Source of the DNA: Acidobacterium sp049965615
Lineage (GTDB): Bacteria; Acidobacteriota; Terriglobia; Terriglobales; Acidobacteriaceae
Assembly: GCA_049965615.1 (NCBI GenBank)
Contig: JBMFWD010000001.1
Coordinates: 62,001-126,000 of the forward strand
Direction of reading: 5' to 3'
Length of the DNA: 64,000 nt
Of this stretch, positions 52,438 through 60,816 are shown piece after piece. The translations under genes were made by a program, and so were the position numbers. Position 1 is the first letter of the stretch; each line of letters begins with the position of its first letter. The notes beneath the pieces were generated by a model that made no database searches, was not told where the DNA came from, and saw nothing but the letters and a program-made list of their open reading frames with translations.

Positions 52438-53115
52438 ATGAAGCTTCTCGTCATCGAAGACGATCTGGCAAACTCGAAATTTCTTGAGCGCGCCCTGACC
52501 GAAAATGGCTACACGATCGACCTGGCGCCAAACGCCGCCACGGCAGAGCGGCTCGCTCTCGACGGCAGCTATGCTGCGGTGATTCTTGATCTGGGCCTTC
52601 CCGACGAAGACGGGCTCACGTTGATTACCCGCCTGAAGGCGCGCGGATTCTCAGCTCCCGTGCTGATTCTTTCCGCCCGCCGCGCTCTCGACGACCGCGT
52701 GCGCGGACTGGAACAGGGCGGCGACGACTACCTGGTAAAACCCTATGCCCTGCCGGAGCTGCTGGCCCGGGTGCGCAACCTGCTGAAACGCAACTCCAGC
52801 CCGACGGATCAGTCCACCGTGCTGCGCGTGCTCGACCTGGAGTTGAACCTGCTGCGCCGTGAGGCCTCGCGCGCGGGAGAAACCCTGCAGCTCACCACGC
52901 AGGAGTTTGCCCTGCTGGAATTCCTGTGCCGCAACGCGGGCCGCGTCGTCACGCGCTCCATGATTCTGCAGCAGGTCTGGGGCATGCGCATCCAGCCGGA
53001 TACCAACGTGGTCGACGTGCACATTTACCGCCTGCGCAGCAAGGTGGAGCGGCCCGAGCTGCCCACGATGATCCGCACCATTCGAGGAGTTGGCTATGTC
53101 CTACGCGACAAATAG
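52438..53115 (+). CDS. OmpR-family response regulator (CusR/QseB-like)
   Basis: 225 aa. Receiver: IEDDLANSKFLERAL, phospho-Asp in AVILDLGLPDEDGL, Ser in LILSARR, Lys in YLVKPYALPELLAR. The DNA-binding domain has LQLTTQEFALLEFLCRNAGRVVTRSMILQQVWGM...VVDVHIYRLRSKVERP, very typical of metal and envelope-stress regulators. Its 3' end overlaps the kinase start by 20 bp. It lies 50 bp after yceI and could be cotranscribed with it. Confidence 0.93.
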   Translation: MKLLVIEDDLANSKFLERALTENGYTIDLAPNAATAERLALDGSYAAVILDLGLPDEDGLTLITRLKARGFSAPVLILSARRALDDRVRGLEQGGDDYLVKPYALPELLARVRNLLKRNSSPTDQSTVLRVLDLELNLLRREASRAGETLQLTTQEFALLEFLCRNAGRVVTRSMILQQVWGMRIQPDTNVVDVHIYRLRSKVERPELPTMIRTIRGVGYVLRDK

Positions 53116-54568
53116 GCCGCGAGTGAAAACAGCCGCATGGCGCATTTCGCTGTGGGGCACAGCAGCCTTCGCGGTTGGCACCATCATCCTCTTCGTCTTC
53201 CTGCACCAGTTTGTGGCGCATGAGATTCAGCGCCGCGCCGACTCCTGGCTCACCGGTGAGGTGGGCACGCTGGGCGACGTGGCGGAAAAAACTCCACAGG
53301 GCGTGCTCTACGACCGCATCGTGAGTGAGGTGGCGGAACTCGCCACCAAAGAGGTTCCACACGAGCGCGGGCCGGCCAAAGACCCCAGCCAGTCTGTTTT
53401 CTTCCTGCAGACCAGCGCCAGCGGCAAGCTCAAATTGTGGGTCGGCGAGCAGAACCGCGACGCCGTGCTGCACGCGGTGCTCAACAAAAAGATTGTTCCA
53501 GACCACCCGGTAGATATCCGGATTCCCGGCGCGGTCAGCGACTTCCGCGTGGCCTCCGATCGGATGGATAACGGGGACGTCATTTATCTGGGCCTGTCTG
53601 GACGCGACGAGAGCCAGACCCTCGATACGCTGCGCCTGTACTTCTTCATCATTTGCGTCGGCATCGTTCTGCTGGGTTTTCTCATCATTTTTTTCACCAC
53701 CAAGCGCATGCTGGGCTACGTGCAGCGCATCACCGAAACCGCCGCGCGCATTGGCCACGACGACCTGCGCAGCCGCGTGCCGGAGGTGGAGGGCGCCGAT
53801 GAAGTGGCGCAACTGGCCTTTACGCTCAACCGCATGCTCGACCGCGTGGAGAACACCGTTCGCCAGCTGCACACCATTACCGACTCCCTTGCGCACGACA
53901 TGCGCAGCCCCATCACCGCCATTCGTGGACGGCTGGAAGCAGCCCTCTTGCGCACCGATGAAGATGGCTGGGCCGAGCCGGTGGCCTCTGCCATCGACGA
54001 GCTCGACCGGCTCTGCGAGTTCCTCACCAAGTCACTCGACGTGGCCGAGGCCGGCGCCGACGCGCTCCGCCTGCAGAAGGAACCGGTGAACCTGGACGAG
54101 CTGCTGCAAACCATGGCGCATCTGTACGAGCCCAGCATGGCCGAGCGCGGGCTCACCCTCACGCTGCGCAGCACCTCGCAGGTGATCGTCGACGCGGACC
54201 CCTCGCTCATTCATCGCATGATGATGAACCTGTTCGACAACGAACTGAAGCACCTGCCTCCGGGCTGCACGGTGCTCATCCGCATGGAAGCCGAGAACAG
54301 CCACTGCAACATCTTCCTCGAAGACAACGGCCCGGGCTTCCCCCAGGAAGTGGCGTCGCGCATTTTTGAGAAATACGCCAAGGGCAGCCAGACCGGCGGC
54401 ACCGGCCTGGGCCTGGCCTTTGTGGAGGCGGTGGTGCGCGCGCATGACGGCGTCATCGAAGCGTCCAACCTGCCGACGCGCGGCATCCAGATCCACATCC
54501 AGTTGCCGCGCAGCAACGCCGCTGCCATGGCAAGTCCGGCAGTGGCCCAGATCAGCGCTTCAGTCTGA
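53096..54568 (+). CDS. Sensor histidine kinase
   Basis: 490 aa from the ATG at 53096, with GAGGAG 6 nt upstream; it overlaps the regulator gene. TM1 (FAVGTIILFVFLHQFV), a ~150-residue periplasmic sensor, and TM2 (LYFFIICVGIVLLGFLIIFF) precede a HAMP domain (MLGYVQRITETAARIG). HisKA His is in DSLAHDMRSPITAIRGRLE. HATPase_c shows MMNLFDNELKHLP, LEDNGPGFP and GGTGLGLAFVEAVV. It resembles CusS-type kinases. The stimulus is unknown. Confidence 0.93.
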   Translation: MSYATNRPRVKTAAWRISLWGTAAFAVGTIILFVFLHQFVAHEIQRRADSWLTGEVGTLGDVAEKTPQGVLYDRIVSEVAELATKEVPHERGPAKDPSQSVFFLQTSASGKLKLWVGEQNRDAVLHAVLNKKIVPDHPVDIRIPGAVSDFRVASDRMDNGDVIYLGLSGRDESQTLDTLRLYFFIICVGIVLLGFLIIFFTTKRMLGYVQRITETAARIGHDDLRSRVPEVEGADEVAQLAFTLNRMLDRVENTVRQLHTITDSLAHDMRSPITAIRGRLEAALLRTDEDGWAEPVASAIDELDRLCEFLTKSLDVAEAGADALRLQKEPVNLDELLQTMAHLYEPSMAERGLTLTLRSTSQVIVDADPSLIHRMMMNLFDNELKHLPPGCTVLIRMEAENSHCNIFLEDNGPGFPQEVASRIFEKYAKGSQTGGTGLGLAFVEAVVRAHDGVIEASNLPTRGIQIHIQLPRSNAAAMASPAVAQISASV

Positions 54569-54743
54569 ACCACCTGAGCGTCGCAACCTGCGGCGCTCGT
54601 CCTCAGCCCAGCGCATCATTTTTCCCTTCGCCTTTTCCGGTTTTGGCATCCAACTGCATTCGTGACCAAAACGGTGCTGCGCAACAGCAGCATCATGAAA
54701 GAGTGTTTGAGAGTTCCGTCTGAACCCCTTATGCTGGCCTGAC

Positions 54744-55541
54744 ATGAGTACGCCTGCCATCTCCGCCCAGGACGTGACGCGCCGCTTTGGAGACTTCGTC
54801 GCCGTGGACCAGGTCAGCTTCGACGTCGCGCCGGGGCAGTTCTTTGGCTTTCTCGGCCCCAACGGCGCAGGAAAATCCACCACCATCAAGATGCTCACGG
54901 GCCTGCTGGCGCCTTCCTCGGGCAGCATTCGCGTGCTCGGGGAAGACATGAGCCGGAATCCGGTGGAGATCAAACAGCAGATCGGCGTGGTGCCCGAAGG
55001 CATGGCCCTGTTTGGACGCCTCACCGCCGCCGAGTACCTGCATTTTGTAGCGCGCATGTACGGGCTGGACCGCGACACCACCCGCCAGCGGACGGAAGAG
55101 CTGCTGGACTTCATGCACCTGGCCAACGAGCCGAAAAAGCTCATCACCGATTTCTCCCACGGCATGCAGAAGAAGCTCGCATTGGCCGCCGCCGTAATTC
55201 ATGCGCCCCGCGTGCTCTTTCTCGACGAGCCCTTCGAAGGCGTGGATGCCGTGGCCGCCGTCACGCTCAAGAACATGCTGCAGGGCATGATCAACCGCGG
55301 CGCAACCATCTTTCTCACCTCGCATGTGCTCGAAATCGTCGAGCGGCTTTGCACCCACGTGGCCATCATCAGCAAGGGCCGCCTGGTGGCTAACGGGTCG
55401 CTCGAAGAGCTGCGGCAGGGTGTCGCCTCCAGGCTGCCCGGCGCCCAGCGCGAAGAAAAGCTGACGCTCGAGGAAATTTTCCTCAACGTAGTTGGCGGCA
55501 ACAACGCGGAAGAGGCGCAGGAACTCTCATGGCTGGCATAG
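54744..55541 (+). CDS. ABC-2 exporter ATP-binding protein
   Basis: 265 aa. Walker A GPNGAGKST, a variant signature DFSHGMQKKLALAAAV (FSHGM rather than LSGGQ) and Walker B VLFLDEPFEGVDAVAA are present, with H-loop FLTSHVLEIVERLC. The FSHGM form is common in DrrA-like ABC-2 ATPases. The stop overlaps the permease start by 13 bp. The spacing of 175 bp from the kinase gene suggests a separate promoter. Confidence 0.93.
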   Translation: MSTPAISAQDVTRRFGDFVAVDQVSFDVAPGQFFGFLGPNGAGKSTTIKMLTGLLAPSSGSIRVLGEDMSRNPVEIKQQIGVVPEGMALFGRLTAAEYLHFVARMYGLDRDTTRQRTEELLDFMHLANEPKKLITDFSHGMQKKLALAAAVIHAPRVLFLDEPFEGVDAVAAVTLKNMLQGMINRGATIFLTSHVLEIVERLCTHVAIISKGRLVANGSLEELRQGVASRLPGAQREEKLTLEEIFLNVVGGNNAEEAQELSWLA

Positions 55542-57184
55542 CCTCGCGCCGCTCCATGATGCAGTATGGCGCGGTCGCGCGGATGCGCCTGCGGATGATG
55601 GGGCACTCCCTGCGGACCGGCCGCGGGCGGTTTGACATTTTTGCGCAGCTCGCTACCTGGGCCAGCTACCTGGTCATCGGTACAGTCTTTGCAGGCGGGT
55701 TTGGAGTGGGCGCGTACTACACCGTGCAAAAGCCGCACCTCACCTACTTTGCGCTGGTGTTGTGGGGCCTGCTGGTCATGTGGCAGCTCACGCCCATCAT
55801 GGCCATATCGTTCCGCGAAGAGCACGACCTGTCGGGTCTGTCCCGCTATCCGCTCGGCTTTGGCGCGTTTTACATTCTCTTTCTGTTCTTCGGATTCTTC
55901 GACCTCTCCACCATCTTCGGATTCGCCGCGCTCTCCGGCATCGTCGTCGGCATAGGACTGGCGCGCCCGCAACTGCTGCCCGTAGCACTGGTCGGCCTTG
56001 CGCTGTTTGCCGCGTTCAACATTCTGCTCAACCGCGCCATTTTTGCGTGGATCAGCCGCTGGCTGGCCAAGCGGCGCTCGCGCGAGATGCTGGGCGTCTT
56101 CTTCCTGTTCTTTGTGGTCGCCATGGAGTTCATCAATCCGGCGATCCGCCACATCGACGGGCACGTTCCGTTGCCGTTGCTTTTGGTCCTGAAGGAGTTG
56201 CTGCCGCTCAACGCGCTGCTGCCTCCTGGCGTCATCAACAGCGGCATGCGGGGAGTTCTGGACTCCCGCATGGTAACCGTCTTCGCTTCACTCGCCGGCT
56301 TGCTGGCCTGGACTGCGCTGCCTGCGCTGATCCTGGGCCAGCGACTGCACGCGCAGTACCGCGGAGAGAGCCTTAGCGAAGCACCAGCGCGCGCGAGTGC
56401 GCCCGCCCGCGCAAAAACGGAAACACGCGCGGCGTGGTTTGACGTAACCGGCCCCATCGCCGGGGTCATCGTTAAGGAAATCCGCTACCTCATGCGCAGC
56501 TACCAGTTGCTGTACGGGCTGGTGGCTCCGCTCATCCTCATGCTCGTCTTCACCGGCACAAGGGAGCATCACGCGGCCGGCACCATGGTCACGCCCACGC
56601 GATTCCTGTTTCTTCTCGCGGTCTTTTACGCCTTCCTGGGGCTCACGCGCCTCACCTGCAACAGCCTGGGCGGGGAGGGCTCCGGCCTGCAGTTCTACTT
56701 TGTCTCGCCGGTGCCGTTCTGGAAGGTGATGCTGGGGAAGAATCTCTTCCACTCTATCCTTCTGGCGGTTGAAATCGCGGTGCTCTGGGTGATTGCCGTG
56801 CTGCGCGGAGGCCCGCCCAGTCCAGGCGATGTATTGCTGACGCTTTGCGCGATGACCTTCATCATCCCGGCAAACTTTTTCGCCGCCGACCTCATTGCCC
56901 TGCACATGCCCTACCGCATGAACTTTTCACGCCTGGGCCGCGCGCAGGGCGCCACCGCCAACAACCTGCTCAGCCTGGTTTCGCAACTGGCTGTCGTTGG
57001 CATTTGCGCGGCAGTTTACTTGGTCACCATCACCCGTGGCGGGCTGTGGGTTACCTCGGGCGCGTTTCTCGTGATGGGCTTTGCCGCGGCCTCCGCTTAC
57101 TGGATCATGCTGCAGAGTCTCGGCAGGCAGGCGCAGCATCGCATTGACACCCTGCTGAACAACCTGGCCCGCCCCACCGGCTAA
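55529..57184 (+). CDS. Large ABC-2-type permease
   Basis: 551 aa from the ATG at 55529, inside the end of the ATPase gene. It has about 12 predicted helices, for example LVIGTVFAGGFGVGAYYTV, FYILFLFFGFFDLSTIFGFAALSGIVVG, LLYGLVAPLILMLVF and WKVMLGKNLFHSILLAVEIAVLWVIAVL. A cytoplasmic middle region is rich in Arg and Ala. The double-length layout, as in some antibiotic and peptide exporters, could form a transporter as one chain. Its stop overlaps the convergent aldo/keto reductase stop by 4 bp. The substrate is unknown. Confidence 0.88.
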   Translation: MAGIASRRSMMQYGAVARMRLRMMGHSLRTGRGRFDIFAQLATWASYLVIGTVFAGGFGVGAYYTVQKPHLTYFALVLWGLLVMWQLTPIMAISFREEHDLSGLSRYPLGFGAFYILFLFFGFFDLSTIFGFAALSGIVVGIGLARPQLLPVALVGLALFAAFNILLNRAIFAWISRWLAKRRSREMLGVFFLFFVVAMEFINPAIRHIDGHVPLPLLLVLKELLPLNALLPPGVINSGMRGVLDSRMVTVFASLAGLLAWTALPALILGQRLHAQYRGESLSEAPARASAPARAKTETRAAWFDVTGPIAGVIVKEIRYLMRSYQLLYGLVAPLILMLVFTGTREHHAAGTMVTPTRFLFLLAVFYAFLGLTRLTCNSLGGEGSGLQFYFVSPVPFWKVMLGKNLFHSILLAVEIAVLWVIAVLRGGPPSPGDVLLTLCAMTFIIPANFFAADLIALHMPYRMNFSRLGRAQGATANNLLSLVSQLAVVGICAAVYLVTITRGGLWVTSGAFLVMGFAAASAYWIMLQSLGRQAQHRIDTLLNNLARPTG

Positions 57185-58167
57185 ACCGGGCGCACGCCCG
57201 GCGTCAGGTACTCCGGTCCCACCGGATCAGTAACACACTCGGTTACAATTCGGTCCACCTCGGCCATCGCTGCCGCATCCAGCTTCCAGCCGAGTATCTC
57301 CTTCACCGCATCCAGCTGCGCCGGACGCTTGGCGCCCCACAGCGCCGCGGAGATCCCCGGACGGTCCAGCACCCAGCGCACCGCCAGGTGCAGCGCGCGC
57401 TTGCCGAACTGCTTTTGCGCAAAGGCGTCCAGCTCCGCCACCGCGCGCAGGTATTGCCCAAAGCGCGGCTGCTGAAATTTAGGATCGACTCTCCGGATAT
57501 CCCCATCAGGAATCGGCGTCTCGGCGGTCAGCCGCCCGGCGAGCAGGCTGCGGCACAGCGAACTATAGGTGAGCACCGCAATCCCCTTGCGTTCGCAGTA
57601 AGGCAGAATCTCCGCGTCAATCTCGCGCTCAAAGATGTTGTACGGCGGCTGGTTTGAGTGCACCGGAGCAATCGTCGCAAACGCCTCCATCTGCTCCACG
57701 GAAAAATTACTCACGCCCACGGCACGAATCCGCCCCTCGTCAAGCAGTTCGCGCATTACCTCGGCGGCGCGCTCTACCGGGATGGTCGTATCGGGCCAGT
57801 GAATCTGGTAGAGGTCCACGTAGTCGGTCCCAAGCCGCCGCAGCGAATCCTCAAACTCCTGCCGCAGGCGCGCCGGATCAGAGTTACTGAAGACGCCGCG
57901 CTCGTTCCACTCCAGACCCGCCTTGGTGGCAATGTAAAAATCCTCGCGCCGCCCATGCTCGCGCATCGCCTTGCCTACGATCTCTTCCGAGCGCCCGTGC
58001 CCGTAAATCGGAGCCACGTCGATCAGGTTCATGCCATGGTCAAAGATCGCCCGGCAGGTTGCCATCGCGTCGGCCTCGCTCACCGCGCCCCATTCGCCGC
58101 CGCCAATCGCCCAGGTGCCCAACCCGATCCGCGAAACCCGTGTCCCGTTCAATGAGGAAAATTCCAT
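57181..58167 (-). CDS. Aldo/keto reductase
   Basis: 328 aa from the ATG at 58167 (MEFSSLNGTRVSRIGLGTW). The AKR catalytic tetrad is visible: Asp and Tyr in LIDVAPIYGHGRSEEIVG, Lys in IATKAGLEW and His in LYQIHWPD. NADPH-binding features occur in VGVSNFSVEQM, VLTYSSLCRSLLAGRL and the C-terminal WGAKRPAQLDAV. It resembles YajO/IolS-like general reductases. The specific substrate is not evident, although the sugar isomerase and rhamnose mutarotase next to it suggest a sugar or sugar derivative. Confidence 0.93.
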   Translation of the reverse strand: MEFSSLNGTRVSRIGLGTWAIGGGEWGAVSEADAMATCRAIFDHGMNLIDVAPIYGHGRSEEIVGKAMREHGRREDFYIATKAGLEWNERGVFSNSDPARLRQEFEDSLRRLGTDYVDLYQIHWPDTTIPVERAAEVMRELLDEGRIRAVGVSNFSVEQMEAFATIAPVHSNQPPYNIFEREIDAEILPYCERKGIAVLTYSSLCRSLLAGRLTAETPIPDGDIRRVDPKFQQPRFGQYLRAVAELDAFAQKQFGKRALHLAVRWVLDRPGISAALWGAKRPAQLDAVKEILGWKLDAAAMAEVDRIVTECVTDPVGPEYLTPGVRPV

Positions 58168-58236
58168 ACCGCCAGCATAGCTGAGCCGAGGCTGCTGTTG
58201 GCTTGTCCCAGGCAGAACGGTGTACTCTGGCGAACG

Positions 58237-59151
58237 ATGACGACCTCTCGCCGCAGCTTCCTCAAAATCGGTTTTGCCGCCGCAGCCTGCGCCGCCTCCA
58301 GCGGCCCGGCCCACGCGCTGGCATCGCGCCCCTGGCCCATCGGCCTGCAATTGTTCACCGTCCGTAACCAGTTGCCGAAAGACTTTGCGGGCACCCTGGC
58401 AAAGGTTGCCGCCATCGGCTACGCACAAGTCGAAGCCGCGGGTTTCTTCGGCCACGCTGCCGCGCAGGTCAAGCGCATGATGCAGCAGGCGGGGCTCAAA
58501 TGCGTGAGCGCGCACTATCCCCTACCCAACCTGCTCAAGGCCACGCCACAAACCATCGACTACGCAAAGACGCTCGGCCTCAGCTACCTCGTCTGCTCCT
58601 CGCCGTGGTCGGCGCATCCGGAGAAGCTGCTGCAATATCCCGGCGGAGCATGGGTCGGCATGCAGCACGCCATGACGCTCGACGACTGGAAGTGGAGCGG
58701 CGAGCAGATGCAGCGCATCGGCGAACAATGCCATCGCGCCGGCATCCAGCTGGCCTACCATACGCACACCATGGCGTTTGAAAAACACGGTGACACCGAC
58801 GGCTTCCACACCCTGCTTGTCAACACCACCACGGAGATGGTCGCGCTCGAACTCGACTGCGGATGGGCCGTCGCCGCCGGGCAAAATCCCGTCGAGCTGC
58901 TGCATATGTACCCGAAACGGATACAAATGCTGCACGTGAAGGACATGAAAAAGATGCCGCCCGGCACACCGCCATGGAAATACATCCCCACCGAGCTGGG
59001 CCGCGGCACCATTGACTACAAGCCCATTCTTGATGCCGCGGTGCATACCAGCGTAAAGCACGTATTCGTTGAGCAGGATGACATCGACGTGCCCATCTGG
59101 GAGGCGCTCAGGATCGACTATCGCTACATGAACCGCATCGACCGCGCCTGA
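58237..59151 (+). CDS. TAT-exported sugar phosphate isomerase/epimerase-like TIM-barrel protein
   Basis: 304 aa from the ATG at 58237. The start MTTSRRSFLKIGFAAAAC is a twin-arginine signal. The AP_endonuc_2/xylose-isomerase-like TIM barrel follows: PIGLQLFTVRNQLP, AAIGYAQVEAAGFFG, GIQLAYHTHTMAFEK, VALELDCGWAVAAGQNP and IQMLHVKDMKKMP. Conserved His, Asp, His and Glu residues could bind a metal. Exported members are frequent in acidobacteria and planctomycetes and their substrates are mostly unknown. It is followed by rhamnose mutarotase 43 bp downstream. Confidence 0.88.
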   Translation: MTTSRRSFLKIGFAAAACAASSGPAHALASRPWPIGLQLFTVRNQLPKDFAGTLAKVAAIGYAQVEAAGFFGHAAAQVKRMMQQAGLKCVSAHYPLPNLLKATPQTIDYAKTLGLSYLVCSSPWSAHPEKLLQYPGGAWVGMQHAMTLDDWKWSGEQMQRIGEQCHRAGIQLAYHTHTMAFEKHGDTDGFHTLLVNTTTEMVALELDCGWAVAAGQNPVELLHMYPKRIQMLHVKDMKKMPPGTPPWKYIPTELGRGTIDYKPILDAAVHTSVKHVFVEQDDIDVPIWEALRIDYRYMNRIDRA

Positions 59152-59194
59152 GCTGCGGCCTCACTTGCCCCAATTCCCAAACGGAAGGATCGCC

Positions 59195-59512
59195 ATGCGC
59201 GTCTGTTTTCTTTTGAAAGTGAAGCAGGAAAAACTGGAGGAATACCGCGAGCGCCACGCCCACGTCTGGCCCGAGATGCTCGACGCGCTGCGCGCAACCG
59301 GCTGGCGCAACTACTCGCTCTTCCTGCGCCCAGATGGACTGCTGGTCGGCTACCTCGAAACCGACGACTTCCAGGCCGCCGTCGCCGGCATGCAGAACCA
59401 TCCGGTCAACGCGCGCTGGCAAGCCGAGATGGCGCCCTTCTTTGAGAGCCTCGAAGGCAGCAAGGCAGACGAAGCGATGGTCCCGCTGGCCGAGGTCTTC
59501 CACCTCGACTGA
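59195..59512 (+). CDS. rhaM: L-rhamnose mutarotase
   Basis: 105 aa from the ATG at 59195, with GGAAGGA 7 nt upstream. The family pattern is complete: RVCFLLKVKQEKLEEYRERHAHVWPEMLDALRATGWRNYSLFLRPDGLLVGYLET, then MQNHPVNARWQAEMAPFFE. The His and Tyr/Trp residues of the sugar pocket are present. It interconverts alpha and beta anomers of L-rhamnose. It is probably cotranscribed with the TIM-barrel gene, and a bidirectional terminator follows. Confidence 0.93.
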   Translation: MRVCFLLKVKQEKLEEYRERHAHVWPEMLDALRATGWRNYSLFLRPDGLLVGYLETDDFQAAVAGMQNHPVNARWQAEMAPFFESLEGSKADEAMVPLAEVFHLD

Positions 59513-59533
59513 AAAATCCTTCCCCCAAAACAA

Positions 59534-59583
59534 AAACGGCGCTGCACCGCAGGTGCGGAACGTCAACGCCGTTTGATTTTTTT
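59534..59583. terminator. Bidirectional terminator between rhaM and ndk
   Basis: AAACGGCG (59534-59541) pairs with CGCCGTTT (59567-59574), with an inner GCACC/GGTGC hairpin. T-runs follow on the plus strand (59577-59583) and, read leftward, on the minus strand (GTTTTTGTTTTG), so it can serve both convergent genes. Confidence 0.85.
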
Positions 59584-59593
59584 GTGGGTTGGC

Positions 59594-60010
59594 TTACACC
59601 AGCTCGCAACCGGCGAAGAAGTAGCCGATCTCAAACTGGGCGGTCTCTTCTCCATCCGAGCCGTGGATGGCGTTCTCTTCAATCGAGCCCGCAAACTTCT
59701 TGCGGATGGTGCCTTCCTCGGCATTGGCCGGATTGGTGGCGCCCATCAGCTTGCGCAGGTCGGCAATGGCATTTTCCTTTTCGAGCACCATCGGGAAGAT
59801 CGGCCCCGACGACATGAAGTCGGTGAGCGAACCAAAGAACGGCCGCTCCTTGTGCACGTAGTAGAACCCCTCGGCCTGCGCCTTGGAGATGGACATCTTC
59901 TTGATGGAGACAATCCTGAAACCGGCCTTCTCGATCTCGGCGAGGATGGCTCCGGTGTGGCCCTTGCGGACCGCGTCTGGCTTGATGATGCTGAAGGTGC
60001 GTTGGGACAC
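59594..60010 (-). CDS. ndk: Nucleoside diphosphate kinase
   Basis: 138 aa from a GTG at 60010, chosen because AAGGAG lies 9 nt upstream and the family begins (M)SQRTFSIIKPDAV; an upstream ATG at 60082 would add an unrelated extension. The catalytic His is in ENAIHGSDG, and the Kpn loop (MSSGPIFPMVLEKENAI) and ATNPANAEEGTIRKKF are conserved. It transfers gamma-phosphate from ATP to NDPs in the cytoplasm. Confidence 0.96.
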   Translation of the reverse strand: MSQRTFSIIKPDAVRKGHTGAILAEIEKAGFRIVSIKKMSISKAQAEGFYYVHKERPFFGSLTDFMSSGPIFPMVLEKENAIADLRKLMGATNPANAEEGTIRKKFAGSIEENAIHGSDGEETAQFEIGYFFAGCELV

Positions 60011-60075
60011 CTGCGATTCTCCTTGATGTAAAAGTGCGTTACTTCCAGTGTATTGCAGAGTGGTGTCGCAAACGA

Positions 60076-60456
60076 TCACCATGCCGCCTTGGGGTAGTGC
60101 CTTCTGATCTCTTCCTCTGCGGTTATCAGTACAGCCAGGCCATTGGCCTTGGCGTGAGCCACAATGGTGCGATCGAAGGGATCACGCGTCCACTTCTCAT
60201 CGATCACCACACCGGCGATACGAGGAAACGACAGATCGCAGACCCGGATCCCCAGTTCGTGCTCCACCTTGATAAGGATCTCCCGCGAGGAAAGCAGAAT
60301 GCACTGGACCTCATGGAGATATTCCAGTTCGACCAGCACCATGGGCGAAATCAGCAGTTCCGCCTGTTCCAGTAATGCCTGCGCCGTGGTGGAAATACGC
60401 CTGAGGTCGCCCTGAGCCAGCCAGACGACAACGTTTGTATCCAGATATGCGATCAA
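60076..60456 (-). CDS. PIN-domain toxin (VapC-like)
   Basis: 126 aa from a TTG at 60456. The PIN acidic residues are in IAYLDTNVVVWLA (Asp), MVLVELEYL (Glu) and TRDPFDRTIVAHAKANGLAVLITAEEE (Asp). The RDPFDR motif is typical of VapC toxins of type II TA systems, which are RNases. The start overlaps the antitoxin stop (TTGA), giving tight translational coupling. Confidence 0.9.
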   Translation of the reverse strand: MIAYLDTNVVVWLAQGDLRRISTTAQALLEQAELLISPMVLVELEYLHEVQCILLSSREILIKVEHELGIRVCDLSFPRIAGVVIDEKWTRDPFDRTIVAHAKANGLAVLITAEEEIRRHYPKAAW

Positions 60457-60698
60457 AGACTGGACCAGTCTTTCTCCCAGGCTCGCGTCATATCTTCGAG
60501 CATTGAGGCATCACCCTGGACTGGGTCGGGATGAATGACCTGCAACGGTGTAACCCGCGCCAGACGACCGGCTGGTGTGCCTTCCGGGGCAATGCGGAAC
60601 CTGCGGCCTTTGCAGGAGACCCAGACTTCGCCACCCTCCAGCGCCTGATGCACCAGATCGAAAATGTCCTGCCGGAATTTCGTGATAGAGACTTCCAT
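60453..60698 (-). CDS. Phd/YefM-type antitoxin
   Basis: 81 aa from the ATG at 60698 (another ATG lies six bases upstream). The start MEVSITKFRQDIFDLVHQAL, then GEVWVSCKGRRFRIAP, is the Phd/YefM fold: a dimerising, DNA-binding N-domain. The C-terminal tail (DASMLEDMTRAWEKDWSSL) should wrap the PIN toxin and occlude its active site. The pair probably represses its own promoter. The short repeats GTACATCCGCG/GTACATCCATG at 60699-60720 could be part of the operator. Confidence 0.85.
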   Translation of the reverse strand: MEVSITKFRQDIFDLVHQALEGGEVWVSCKGRRFRIAPEGTPAGRLARVTPLQVIHPDPVQGDASMLEDMTRAWEKDWSSL

Positions 60699-60756
60699 GT
60701 ACATCCGCGTACATCCATGAGAGATCTGTACATACATATTCAATCTGGACCGGCCA

Positions 60757-60791
60757 CCAAAACAAAAGGCGCATGGGAGACCCCATGCGCC
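60757..60791 (-). terminator. Rho-independent terminator after sucCD
   Basis: GGCGCATGGG (60768-60777) pairs perfectly with CCCATGCGCC (60782-60791), a 10-bp stem with a 4-nt loop. On the minus strand it is followed by TTTTGTTTTGG. It is 25 bp past the sucD stop. Confidence 0.92.
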
Positions 60792-60816
60792 TTTAAGAAG
60801 TAACAGGGATTGGCTT

